Source: Petaurus breviceps papuanus (Eukaryota > Chordata > Mammalia > Diprotodontia > Petauridae). Taken from it: DNA of 64,000 nucleotides. The notes under the pieces were generated by a model, which saw only the letters and a list, made by a program, of their open reading frames with translations, did no database searches and had not been told where the DNA came from. A program made the position numbers and the translations under genes. Below, in pieces: positions 10,871 through 22,556 of this stretch. The stretch lies in NCBI GenBank assembly GCA_028583685.1, contig JAMXIF010000048.1, positions 18,564,015 to 18,628,014 of the forward strand, given 5' to 3'. Numbering within the stretch: position 1 is the first letter of the stretch; every line of letters begins with the position of its first letter.

Positions 10871-11269
10871 TAAAAATTAAACAGGAGATAGTTGCTTCAT
10901 GTAAATAAAAACACTTATTTAGTTAAACTGCTCAAATGGAAAAACCCAGTATCTTCAAAATTTTAAGCAATTATGCTGTTAAAATCTCTGATGCAGAATA
11001 AAGAAGACAGAAAAGGACACACTAGGCATCAAGCAACAAATCAAGCTTGTATTTGTGCAATGCACCATGTTAATGAATGTAATTAATTGTTAAAGAAAGA
11101 AATGTTCTATATAATTAGGTAACTCCTTTCTGATCAGAAACTTTAAATATGAGTCAAAAAATTTTTTAAATAACTTTTATAAGGTATTAGCCCAAGTACT
11201 TCTTTGTTCAGGGGAAATCACATGTTAGATAATTGTTAATTAAGCCTGGATTCATGGGGTAACAACCTA

Positions 11270-11420
11270 AGTTGCAGAGTATATAGTGTGCTAGACTTGG
11301 AATCAGGAAGGTCAGAATTCAGAACTTGCTTCAGAAACTTTTAGTTCTATAAAATGAGGACTGAATGTACTCAAGGCCTTTTAAGTTTCTTTTTGGGTCT
11401 AAATCTATGATTTTATAATC
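11270..11420 (+). mobile_element. CORE-SINE fragment (MAR1-type)
   Basis: GACTTGGAATCAGGAAGGTC, TAAAATGAGGACTGAATGTA and AAATCTATGATTTTATAATC follow the marsupial MAR1-type order, with an internal deletion. Confidence 0.6.
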
Positions 11421-11526
11421 TGCAGGTTAACATTAATTAGATATATGCTATAGGTTGTCAAATATGACAGATACTATAGTTTGATAATAATCAGTAGAAA
11501 TTCCAATCCCTATTCTTACAATCACC

Positions 11527-13750
11527 AGTCAATCAACAAGCATTATTAGGCACTTACATTGTGCCAGGCAGGGTGCTAAGCTTTAAGGACGGATGGACAC
11601 GGATACAACACATACACACACACACACACGGCAAAAAAACAGTCCATGCCATTAATGAATTACATTCTACTGAGAGAAAAACATTCAATTGAGTTAATTC
11701 AAAGTCAAAGACTTGGGAGATGGAATGTCCTGTGTGAAGAACAGCAAGAAGGACAATGGTGCTGGATTGCAGAGTACATGAAGGGAGTTGATGAGTTTGA
11801 TGAGTAAAAAAACAAGAGTTTTCCAGGTAGTGAAAGACTTTAAATGACAAAAAGAGGATTTTATATTTGATCCTGGAGGTAACAGTGAGTTAATGGAGGT
11901 TACTGACTGAGGGGGAAGCATGGTAAGACCTATACCTTAGGAAAATCACTTAGGCAGCTGAGTGGAGGATGGATTAGAACAGGAAGAAAACTGGAGATTT
12001 TAATAGTAAGATCTATTAAAATAGTCCAGGTGTGTGAAGCGATGAGCCTGGACCAGAGTAGGAGCTATATGAAAAGACAGAAGGCAACATTCACAAGAAA
12101 TATTGCTAAGGTGGAAATGATGAGACTTGGTAACCAATTATGTGTGTGATGACTTCAAGTGAGGGATCTAGGACAACACTGAGGCTGGGAGCCTGAGAAA
12201 TCAGGAAGATGGTATTACCCTAGACAGTTTCAAGGGAATTTATAACAGGGGAGAGTTTGGGGAGAAAGATAAAGAGCTCTTTTTAGGACATTTGAATTTG
12301 AGATGCCTATGGGGCATCCAATTTCAGATATGCAAAAAAGCAGTTGGTGATACAAAACTGGAGAAAAATGAGGGCTGGATAGATAGATAAGAATTACCTT
12401 CAAAAGAAATGTAATCAGATTCATGGGAGCTGATGAGATACAGTAAAGGGGGAGAAGAGAAGAAGACAGAGCCTTAAGGAACATTCACTTTTAGTAGGTA
12501 TGACCTGAAGATCCAACAAAGGAGAATGAGAAAAAGTAGTCAGACAGGTAGGAAGAGAACCAGAAGAGAGCAGTGCCACAAAAATATAAAGAGAGAGTAA
12601 TCAGGAGAAGAAGGTAGCTGACAAAGGCTGAAGAGTGGTCAAGAAGGAAGAGGACTGAAAAAAAGGCCAACACATCTGGCATTTAAGAGGTCATGAGTGA
12701 TTTTGGAGAGAAAAGTTTCAGCTGAATGAGGAGGTTAGAGCCAGAACACAAAAGGTGAAACAAGTAAGTGAGAAGAGAGGAAGTGGGACCTTTATTGTAG
12801 ACAGCCTTTTCAAAAAGCTCAGTTGAGAAGGTAAAGAGAGATATATAGGATGATAGTCCTTTAGAGCTGTCAAGGATCACCGTATTGCTGAGAATAGCCA
12901 AGTTATTCACAGCTGATCATCTTACAATAATGCTGTTACTTTGTACATAGTTACATTTCACTTTGCATTAGCTCATGCAATTTCATGACTTCCTCTAACT
13001 TCATTAGGCAACAATATGACTAGGAGCAAAGGCGGCAAACGATGGTAGTAATCCAAAGTTGGATTTTGGCCAGGTATGACTGGAGAAAGGATAATGAGTC
13101 AAGGGATTAAAGCGTGTAGGAGAGTGCAGAGTTGAACTGATACACCAACGATTAAGACAGTCAAAGAAGGAGACTGGCTAGTGCAACAGTGATGGCCTGG
13201 GAAATAGAGGATTAGTGGGATTGGAGGTCATAGGGAGGATGATGAACAGAGTTAGGAGCTATTAGATAGACAGAAAGATTAAATGATAAAATATTTTTAT
13301 CAGATAAAGAATCTGGAAGTAGAAATGGGGAGCAAGGAGTATTCCAACTTCCCCATCATGATCAGGAAGGAATACAAAGGCACATACAACCAGTCTTGGA
13401 AAGAAGGTCAAGGGTACAGGCTCATCAGAAGGGCACCCAAGTTGTGAATACCAGAAGATGAAAGGAGGGATAAAGGAAAAGATTTAAGATGAAATCAAAT
13501 TAATTAATTATGGACTGAACATTCTAAAGAGAATAGTAGAAGATATGGGAAGATCCTGGAGCGGGACATTTTGGGGATAGGGTTGAGAGGGATTGGAATG
13601 AGGAAGTGGGCACAACTGAGGATGTGGAATGGGGTTTTTACTTCAGCAGTCAGACATTCAGGACTATGAGGATGAGGAAAGTATGTGGGGGTGGGATTAT
13701 GCTAACCATTGAGGAACGAGTCAAAGTAGAACATCAGTGATTAGTGACAG
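11527..13750 (-). mobile_element. Long L2 LINE copy (decayed)
   Basis: The plus strand starts at the reverse of the L2 3' terminus (TTACATTGTGCCAGGCAGGG) and then reads the antisense of the L2 ORF2 C-terminal region for about 1.7 kb or more, e.g. AATAGTCCAGGTGTGTGAAG, TTTGAGATGCCTATGGGGCA and GACAGCCTTTTCAAAAAGCT. The frame is broken throughout. Beyond about 13250 assignment is weaker. Confidence 0.7.
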
Positions 13751-13990
13751 TTTGGTCAATGGAAAAAAGTGATTAGACTTTTAATATTCCTCTCTCAAGA
13801 TCCAACCTTGTGGCTGGTGGTGATGTTGTTTCTTGTTAGGCTTCAGAAGGCCTGGTTCATAGCAGTGCATGTATGTGTCAGTCTCGATTCCACAGTCTCC
13901 CTCACTCCCCATATACAATCAGTTGCCAAAATTTGCCATTTCTATCAGAAGACATAGTTTAGACAGCATTTTCTTTAAGAAACCTTTCCT

Positions 13991-14229
13991 AATTGTTTTC
14001 TACATGCAACTTGGAAATAAAAATACAGGCAATATAGGAATCCATCTTGCCTTACAAGAAAGAAAGGCGGGGGGTGATTGGGGAGAATATAAGAGAGAGC
14101 AGATTAGGGGAAGGGGTAATCAGTATGCTTGCCATCTTGGGGTGGGGGGTAGGGGAGAGATGGGAAGAAAATCTGTAACTCAAAATCTTCAGGAAATGAA
14201 TGTTGAAAAATAAAAATAAATTAAAAAAA
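13991..14229 (+). mobile_element. 5'-truncated 3' end of HAL1-like/L1 element
   Basis: Shares TGCAACTTGGAAATAA, GCCATCTTGGGGTGG and AATGAATGTTGAAAAATAAA with the ends of the ORF1-only elements. Target-site duplication AAGAAACCTTTCCT (13977-13990) and AAGAAACCTTTCT (14230-14242). Inserted into the L2 copy around it. Confidence 0.85.
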
Positions 14230-14307
14230 AAGAAACCTTTCTTGATCCACTCAACTGTTAGTGTCTTCCCTTCTAAACTACTTTGTATTTAACTGCTTTG
14301 TATATAT

Positions 14308-14424
14308 TTGTCTATTGTAATATCTGTATATTAACTACTTTGTGTATATATGTGTATGTATACTCTATTATAACAGATGTGTATATATAGTCTGTTTGTA
14401 ATATCTGTATATTAACTACTTTGT
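14308..14424. repeat. Partial tandem duplication, period 81 bp
   Basis: GTAATATCTGTATATTAACT ACTTTGT recurs at 14317 and 14398 inside the L2 3' UTR, with TA-rich text between the copies. Confidence 0.7.
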
Positions 14425-14699
14425 ATCTCCATATATTTAAACACTTTATATTTATGCTACGAATATTTATATATGTATTTGTTGTCTCCCCCATTAGAAT
14501 GAAACTCCTTGAAAGTGAAGATTGTTTCATTCTTTGTACTCAAATCCACAGGCATCAGTACAGTGCCCGGCACATGATAAGGTCATTAATAAATACTTAA
14601 TGATTAAGGATAGATTGGAGGGAGACTGTCCCTAAGAACAGTAGGGATTGAAGAAGGCTTCTTGGAGGAGATGGCATTTGTAAAGGGTTTTATAGGATG

Positions 14700-14868
14700 G
14701 GTTAGCACGGCAGAGTGGACAGATGCTGTCTGAGTCTATAAGTGTTCAGATTCTGCCTCTTATGTTTAATGCTTGACAAATCCCTTAACTTCCATCTATG
14801 AAAAGAGGAATTTGGACTATATGGCCCCTGGGATTCTTCCAACTTTAGAGTTATGATACATGCTTCCA
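14700..14868 (+). mobile_element. CORE-SINE (MAR1-type), diverged
   Basis: GATTCTGCCTCTTATGTTTA, GACAAATCCCTTAACTTCCA, AAGAGGAATTTGGACTATAT and GGGATTCTTCCAACTTTAGA match the MAR1-type order. Confidence 0.65.
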
Positions 14869-15100
14869 AAATGCCTCCGTGGAGTGGAAGGAGAGTTGAA
14901 AGAAAAAAAAAAAGCTTACCAAGCTAGTCAATTTTACCTTCTCTAAGAAACATGTGGTTTATTTGCTGGAAATGGCTTTGTACTCAAAATATGTTTCAAT
15001 AACCATCAAGGCTTTAAGCAATATTTTAAAGTTTTATCATCATACCTAAATAGTAATAGTACTTAATCACAAATATTTTAAATAGCACCTTAAAGGATAC

Positions 15101-15247
15101 TTTTTTTTTGGAGGGCAGTTGGGGTTAAGTGACTTGCTCAAGGTCATACGGCTAATTTTTATATTAAGTGTCTGAGGCTGGATTTGAACTCATGTCCTTC
15201 TGACTCGAGGGCTGGTGCTCTATTCACTGTGCCACCTAGCCGCCCCG
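15101..15247 (-). mobile_element. tRNA-SINE (WSINE-type)
   Basis: Antisense unit: poly-T, GGGGTTAAGTGACTTGCTCA, ACTGTGCCACCTAGCCGCCC. Target-site duplication TAAAGGATAC at 15091-15100 and 15248-15257. Confidence 0.9.
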
Positions 15248-15360
15248 TAAAGGATACTTTTAAAAGAATGTTAGTATTTTAAAAGTCACTGCTCTAACCC
15301 CATAAACAAAAGTGTAATAGACTCCCTTCTTGATGTTCCAGAGGAATAAATCACTTCCTT

Positions 15361-15718
15361 TTTTTTGCTTTATGGAAGGCAATTGGGGTTAAATGACTCG
15401 CCCAAGGTCACACAGCTAGTGTTGAGTGTCTGAGGTCGGATTTGAACTAAGGTCCTCCAGACTCAGGGCCGGTGCTCTATTCACTGTGCCACCTAGCCAC
15501 CCCTAAATCCTTCTCTTTTTTTTTTTTTAATTTCTTTTTATTTATTTCTTTTTGCTTTTTTTTTTTTTTGGAAGGGCAGTTGGGGTTAAGTGACTTGCCC
15601 CGAGGTCACACGGCTAGTAAATGTTAAGTGTAGGAGATCAGATTTGAACTCAGGTCCTCCTGACTCCAGGGCAGGTGCTCTATTCCCTGAGCCACCTAGC
15701 TGCACCCCCTAAATCACT
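15361..15718 (-). mobile_element. Two adjacent tRNA-SINEs (WSINE-type)
   Basis: Units at about 15361-15505 and 15550-15708, each with poly-T and ending GCCACCTAGC. TAAATCACTTC-like words occur before the first (15349), between (15504, degenerate) and after the second (15710), suggesting repeated insertion at one site. Confidence 0.8.
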
Positions 15719-15829
15719 TCTTAAAAAAAAAAGACAAAATTATTCTTTAATTAGTAACCGAAATCCAAGAGAGTTAGTTTAAAAATATCATATAATAATG
15801 AACAAAATTCTGTATAACCTCTGGAAGTG

Positions 15830-16372
15830 TTAAAAACAAAACAAAAACAATCCTACATGATTAGATCATGTCATCTGCTCAAAAGTTGCCCGATTGCCTA
15901 CAGGATAAAATACAGATTTCTTAGCTTGGCCTTCATGGCTCTCCATGATGTGACTTCAATCCACCTTTGTAGTATCACTTCACAGCACTTCCCTTGGTAT
16001 GCTTTACTTTCTATTTCTACCCAGAGGAGGCTATTTGATATTCCATGCTTCACCTCACCTTCTCCTTGTTTTTGCATTCATATAAACTCAACAACCATCA
16101 ACAATACCTACTGAAACCCTTCTCTTAATTTAAGGTGCAGGTTGGATGTTACTATTTCTACAACCCCATGTCTAGTCACCTTGACGAAACCCTTCCTTTC
16201 TCAAATTTCCTGAGATTTTCTAACTTGGTTTATAGTTATTGGGGCACATAACTTATTGTTCCTTCAGATTATCAACTCCATAAAGGTAGGGACTGTGTCA
16301 TTTTTCATCTTTGCACCCCCAGCATCTACCATGATAACTTGAACACAGAAAAGCACTTAGTAAATTCTAAAA
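15830..16372 (+). mobile_element. L2 3' part
   Basis: GATCATGTCATCTGCTCAAA, CTTCATGGCTCTCCATGATG, the GATTATCAACTCCATAAAGG and CATCTTTGCACCCCCAGCAT blocks, and the AGCACTTAGTAAATTCTA terminus. Confidence 0.85.
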
Positions 16373-19300
16373 TGAAGTCATGAATACTATAATGTAAGAA
16401 AATCCAAAACACTGGAGGAAAAAGGTCAAGTCACTATTTACCAAGCATATTAATTTCCAATTTCTCAAAGGTTTCATCTAGCTGGCTGTCTCCCCCCGCT
16501 ACCCTCCCCCAGCCCCAATGTTGTTAATCATTAAAAATGTTTCATCAATCTAGCTGCAAGTCAAACTCTTCCATGCGGCAGAAGATGGCTTGCTAAACAA
16601 TCAGACTTATCTTTAAATAATGCTGAGAGGAGGCTAATGAAAGAGGAGCTGAGGTGTATATGAAGATGATAAGAGTCAAGGACTTTTTTGGAAAGATATG
16701 ATCAAAGATAAATGTAAAGGATTCAAACTTAGGACTAAGCTGTGGCACTTGATCATACAGATCTGAGAAAGGATATTAAAAAGAAACAGTCACATTGCTT
16801 CACAGTTCTGGGCAAGTCTGTGCTTCAGGCAACTCTGTATGAATTTAAGTTTCAGTTCTGGATCCATAGAGGGAGTCTCTCTGGGAAGCTTTTTACACTA
16901 ATGAAATCACAGGTCCAAAGCAAAAAAGTACAATGTCACTGGGATGAGGATGTGATCTCCTCACTCATTCTACTTGGTATAAGTCAAGTCCAGATGAATG
17001 TTTGGAGGATCATGAAGTAATTTTCTTTCTGTTTGTACAATTTTAATAATATATAATAGCAACTATTTATATTTACATATGGTCTTAAAGCTTACAAAGT
17101 GTTTTCTTCACAAGGACCCTGTGAGGTATCTAAAATGACTAATGTAATAAACCAGTCTGGAGACTTCCTTAACTTCAGCTAGTAGATATACAATATTAAA
17201 TAATATTTGTTGAACAAACCACTTCCCTCTTTCCTACACATTACTCTTTAATATAATTACATAATCATAATTTAAAGTGTACAATAAATTAAACTCTAAT
17301 TTAAATGTACTATGATAAAATTTGAAGTGTTTTAAAAAAGGCTTGTCCTTCATTTCTAACATTACGACTAAACTATGGAACACATTATTTAAATTTGTTT
17401 TCTGCTGACAACGCTTTTTTTCCTGGGTTGCAAATCTACATAATTACAGCACTAACTCAAAACCATGATAATGGTTGCCAAGTCACACATGTAACTATAA
17501 CCTCTAACAATAACTTCTCTAACCCCATTTTTCTTAACAGTGGAGTCCAAAATAGAGACAGGAAAAATTTCACAAAGACAGACACTCACAGAGCTTACTA
17601 AATAAAGGAGAATCTTTTTTTTTTTTAAACAGTTTCTGGAAGGTAGATTATTAAAACAATTTTAGAGAGACTGGATTATCGATTGATCTGTTTTTGGAGA
17701 CAACAATTAGAGCCAGAAAAATCTGCAGCTACTGAATTTTTTAAAAAGGCTTAGGAGACTACAATACGAGTGCTATAACCTTGGGAACTGTACTTAATTT
17801 TCAAATTATCTCTGCATTATAAAGTTGTCTACCTAATCGATATGTAAGGAATTACTTTAAGGGAAAAGGCTTTATGGTCACTTTTGTACATCAGTCTAAA
17901 TGGAAAAATCAAGAGATGTTAGGGACTTATAATAAACTTCAAAGAACAGAAAATTAAACAGCCATATAGGATGGAGAAACTGAAGTCAGTGTATTTTCTG
18001 TCATCTGTATACACTATCTGATATCTCAGTATAAACTAGCAATATTCCCAATTCAGGTACATTCAGCTGCAATACCAGCACTATGAAAAGGGTTGCTTAA
18101 TGTAAAACATGAGTAATATGGAATGACTGTCAGGTTCATTTTGACAAACTATACAACTTTCCCTAGACAGTCTTCATCTTTTATTTATTTAGTAGATAAT
18201 TACTGCACTTGTAGCTTCAGCATCTCTCACTATTTCAAAAGGATAGACACATAAATGAGACTCTATCCATCAAAAAAGACAGGCATTACGGATGATATCA
18301 GAGCTGAAGTCTGTCATCCAAATAGCCCCAAATGGCTGAAAAAGCAACAAGAGTTCTCTGAAGGTGTCATTCAATATACGAAAAATGTAATACACTTTAA
18401 GATGTGTCCACAAAAGAGAAGACTAATAAATAAAAATTTTTGTCTTCCACTAGACATAAAACATGAGGACATTTCTCTTTTTGGGTCACTTATTTCTATG
18501 TCTGACAGTTTAAGAATCTCTGGCTGGTTAAGGTTAATACTTCACTAAATGAGGTGAATTAGGGGGGCACAGGGAGCTTAATGTCCTTGTGGGGCAGTCC
18601 AGAAAGTTCTTCTTTGGCTCCATGACCACAGAGCCCATCCCAAGTCTCAGTCAGCTGCTACATAAGTATACACAACTGCTGGTCTTAATGAGAACCAAGT
18701 AAGAGTCTATTCTTGAACAGTGCTCTTTATTCTGAATTTCTGGAGCACTCTGGATATGCTGCCTTATTGTCTCTTTATGTGTATGTTCTATTTCCCCAAG
18801 TAGACTGACTGTGATTCCTTTGAGGGCAGTCAGACCCCTTTGTACTCCCAGGGCCCAAAATGGAATAGTGAATGTGTTCAAATAGCTAATGATGAAGAAA
18901 AGGACCACGGATATTATCAATAGAAATCTAACTCCACCCCTAGAAAGAGGACTCAAAGCATGTACCCCTTTGATAGCAGGTTAAAGTCAAGTGGCCTTGA
19001 GGCTGCAGTTTATGACACTTCTACGTTGCTTAATCATCAGATTCCCAATGAAATCACCCTATGAATAGAGGCAGGAAGATTATTAAATCAACTCAGAAGT
19101 TTTCATCCTGATACCATAAAGTTGCTGCACAAAGAAAAAGATTTAAGTATAAGCTTTTTATTCAGTCAATTAAAAAACGATGCTTGATAATTTCCAGAAA
19201 CTTGAAAAGATAATGCTGACTGGGAAAGTACTGACTGTTTAGTCAGAGTACAGAGTACTACATATTCTGTAAAGGAGAGCAGTTCTCACAGATGCAAACA

Positions 19301-20086
19301 GATTTGTTCTCTGTTCTTGAGTTCCCATAAATGTACAAATAATTATTTTATAATAGGTAGTATAATTTGAAAAATGACTGCTCAATTACCTATCTCAGAA
19401 TTACTGTTTGGTGGCAAGAGAAATCTGCCATTAAAGCTTAAACCAGAAGGAATTATTTATATTTACAGGACATGTCCAGGATTGACTATGAAACCTATCT
19501 AGGGCTGTTTTTGAACTGTTTTTGTTTTCCATTTATGCCTGAGTTTCTGACAATATACATTAGTAGCTAATGTAATACCTTGGCAATGTCAATTTCTTAA
19601 ACCAAAAATGGATCAAACTAACCCTGGTCAGCAAAACTTGTTAATCCAAATGCTTTTAGTTCTCACTTGTCTGGAAATTCAGATGAAGTGGCTATACCAG
19701 TTTTCAGGAGAAGAGGTTATTATATTAACAGGATTTTCCAGTGATCTCCTAACATACTATACCTTCCAAATGTGTGACCTGGATTTTTCTCCATATCAAA
19801 TCACCTTTTTTCTTCTCTATTTTGAAGCACTTTACCATGTTTTAAAGAGCTGCCATTTCTAAGCCGCTCCCTTAAAAGATTGTATTACCTTGGGAGATGG
19901 GGGAGGGAGGTTAGGGAGAAAGAAAGTAAGCAGAGGCTTTTCAGTGGACACAGCCCTAAGAAAGCACTGAAGCTGCCAGATGGGAGGCTCCTGGCAAGCA
20001 GGGGCTGAAGCAGCTGTGCTGATGCTGACCTTCCTCCCTGCCCCCCCAGGCACACTCAGCTCATTTGGAGGGAGGACTGACGCTAC
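16373..20086. other. CEP89 intron side, mostly unique sequence
   Basis: Only short old SINE traces are recognised, for example CTAATGAAATCACAGGTCC near 16900 and a MIR-like patch at 17030-17160. Open frames at 16742-17020, 18255-18548 and 18651-18956 show no recognised protein text. I searched the minus strand for the exon that should follow the CEP89 exon at 20087-20256 and did not find it. Confidence 0.5.
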
Positions 20087-20256
20087 CTTTTCTGTTGTAG
20101 TACTTCTTCCAGAGCCTTCTGCTTGTCTTGCAGCAGCTGCTGGAGGTGCTTCATCTCTCGCTGGTACTGATCAATCTTCTCAGCAAAGTCCTCCTCCTGC
20201 TGGGCTACTCTGTGATTGAAGTCTCCCAATTTCATAGCAACTTTCTTTTTATACAC
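20087..20256 (-). CDS. CEP89: CEP89 exon, C-terminal coiled coil
   Basis: 170 nt, phase 0 at its start and phase 2 at its end. The acceptor is TTTCCCAG just above 20256 and the donor GTAGCG at 20081-20086. It begins VYKKKVAMKLGDFNH, continues with QQEEDFAEKIDQYQREMKHL, and ends in KALEEVLQQK plus two bases. The recalled human CEP89 has YKKQAALKLGDISHRL, QQEDFAGKTAQYRQEMRHL and LDQALQQNR at the same place, so the match is residue by residue with no gap across the exon. Heptad-like spacing of L, E, K and Q is consistent with a coiled coil. The next exon must begin with one base completing an R or S codon; it was not located to the left within the window. The donor lacks the usual A at +4 (GTAGCG), so it is moderate in strength. 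Confidence 0.92.
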
Positions 20257-20446
20257 CTGGGAAAGTGAATGGCCATGGGGAGAGTGAGTTTGTTAGCATG
20301 GAGGATCACTCCCAAAGTAGCTGCATGGTTTTCTTCAGTGATGGTTTTTTACCTATAGTTCATTCATGGCTGGTATCAAGACTCAATTAGGTAGGTTTAC
20401 ATTTCTCTAATGTTGATTAGAATGGCTTTTAGATAAGTTACTTGGA

Positions 20447-20540
20447 ATACACACACACACACACACACACGTATCTGTGTGTATGTGTATGTGTGTGTGT
20501 GTGTGTGTGGAGAGAGATCTCCCTGTGTGTGTGTGTGGAT
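20447..20540. repeat. CA / TG microsatellite
   Basis: ACACAC run at about 20450-20470 followed by TGTGTG runs to 20538, together able to pair as an imperfect hairpin. Confidence 0.95.
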
Positions 20541-22379
20541 AGTCTCCTCCCCAGAAGATAAAGTTGTTATGAGTAATGTAACTATAAAAGATTTAACAGA
20601 ACAAAGACAAAAAGGAAATTTTCAGTTTAAAAGAGAAAGAAAAAAACAATTGCTTACTTTTTATGCAATAGTCTAATCTGAATATAAACCAAAACCAGAA
20701 AGGAAGGGATAAAATGTGCTTCATATTTACATCTATATGAAATGTAGCTATACATTTTGTTATAATTATACTATTATATTATATATTCTACCATTACATA
20801 TATATATGGAATCTCACTTTCATTCATGTTCATAACTAGCATGGGATAAACAATAGAGGAAGAGATTTGACTTCAATTTCAGATAAATACTAGCAAGTTC
20901 TTGAGTATTTATATCAAGTATGTGAATTATTCTATTTCTAAAATAAACAAAAAACAACCTCTTCTGGGAGAAAAAAAGGAGTTATTTAAAATAGATCATA
21001 GGAAACCTGCTACAAAAGGAGACTTTTTCATAATCTGTCCATATATTAATTTGATGTGGTAAAGATGGATTAAATATAATATTGTATGACTTACTTCATA
21101 GCATGCTTTAATATAACAAAAAGTATTTACTTTCCAGAAAACAAACAAAATGTAACTCCTGTGCCATTTCTTAAAAAGGGGGCAAAAAAAGTGGTATATA
21201 TTTTATTTCATAAACAAAATCTTAGAAAGTGGAGTCAAAAGTGTATAAAAGCTATCAAAGTCTTTACTATTTAAATGTGTATTCTACTGATTTCCTTTGA
21301 TGAAACTGAACTTTTACTAGACATGCTTTTATGATTCTTTAATCACATCACTAAATGTTTATGTAATCAGTTTTTAAAACTTGAAAATGTACTCTTTCCA
21401 GAGGAATCTTCAAATACTTTGCCTCTATGAAATTCAACTGTGCAGTCTTAGCTTGTATTACAGAAGGTGGGTAGGGAATACAATTTTAGCATTTTGAACA
21501 GATCTGTCAGTTTCCAATGCGATGTTTCCTATTATTCTTTCCAATGGAAGCAACCGCAGAGAAATGAGACATAAAGGAAAAGAGTGGATTAAAAATTTGA
21601 GTGTTGCAATGAAGCAAGAAGATATTCCAGGTAGTACATTTTACAGCAATTACTGTGAAGCTGTCTTAATATTCTCTCCTGGCTCAATTACATAATTTCA
21701 TACAAATTAAAAGCTCCCCCCCAGAAGGCTACTTTTCCAGTTATATTTCTAACTGGTGGTTGCCTTTACACTTGGCTCCAACAGATCAGGAAATGCATAT
21801 CAGAATTCTATAATGATAAGCTTCAGCCCTTGAAATTTAACTCCAAAGCTAGAGAAAGAAAGTTTGGAAAAAGTCAGTAAAAATCATAAATTCCTGACTC
21901 TCTGACAGTAACAAATTTTACTTCCTTAATATTTTAAAATATTATTTTTACCAAACAACAGATTCAAATCTATGGGTTGCCTTATTTGCATAATACTATA
22001 CATGTTTCATTGGGGTGAGGGGGGAGAGGAGACATTGACAGAAAGAGGTCACCTATTTTATTTTTGGCTACCAAGGTCAGTAGCAGCATACAGATATATT
22101 CAAATTATCCTTTGAAGACCTTAGGAAATATTCTGAGAATAGGTCTAGGTCATGATAGACAGAATGTATATTCTGTCTGAGGGCCAGTCTAATTCAGTCA
22201 AGAGAAATTCATCACAAGACTGGCTTTTTTCAGCCAAAGGAACTCTAGTAGAAGGCAAGTTCCCTTAGGGAAAAGGATGTTTTCATTTTTGAACCAGAAA
22301 TAAAGTTACCTCTACTGTCAATATCTTTCATGGAATCATTTATGATTCTGACACAATATACAGAGGAAGTACTTTTTTG
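20541..22379. other. CEP89 intron, no recognised feature
   Basis: AT-rich, apparently unique intron sequence with chance frames only. Confidence 0.5.
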
Positions 22380-22556
22380 GAGGACAGCCTTTAAGACTCC
22401 TCATTCTCCTACACATTCGACCAGTTGTCAAGTCTTGTCAATTTTACTTCTATACTCCTTACATTTCCTTTTTTTTCTTCTCTACTAACATGGCCGCAAC
22501 TTTAGTTCAGGGCCTCACTACCTCTCACCTAGGCTACTGCAATAGCCTTTTTTTTT
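22380..22556 (+). mobile_element. L2 fragment
   Basis: CTCTACTAACATGGCCGCAA and CACCTAGGCTACTGCAATAG correspond to the L2 ORF2 region that reads '...RLDYCNSL'. Confidence 0.6.

Larger units (their letters stand above)
13785..14610 (+). mobile_element. L2 3' part, interrupted
   Basis: Decayed L2 ORF2 text (VSLTPHIQSVAKICHFYQK, 13894-13951), then after the insertion at 13991-14229 the L2 3' UTR (ATTAGAATGAAACTCCTTGA, GTGCCCGGCACATGATAAGG, AATAAATACTTAATGATT). Confidence 0.75.

Noticed and set aside
11554-12910. Series of 60-98-codon minus-strand frames
   Set aside because: All fall in the long L2 copy; remnants of the L2 ORF2 and shadows.
16742-17020. 92-codon frame
   Set aside because: Overlaps an old SINE trace (ATGAAATCACAGGTCC) and shows no recognisable protein text.
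18255-18548. 97-codon frame
   Set aside because: No domain, no splice or polyadenylation context, AT-rich chance frame.
18651-18956. 101-codon minus-strand frame
   Set aside because: Part of it looks like decayed L2-like text (GGGCAGTCAGACCCC, ACTCCCAGGGCCCA); no coding signs.
20541-22379. Additional CEP89 exon
   Set aside because: No frame here matches the CEP89 sequence between [11 protein letters not shown] and VYKKK, which are adjacent in the protein.
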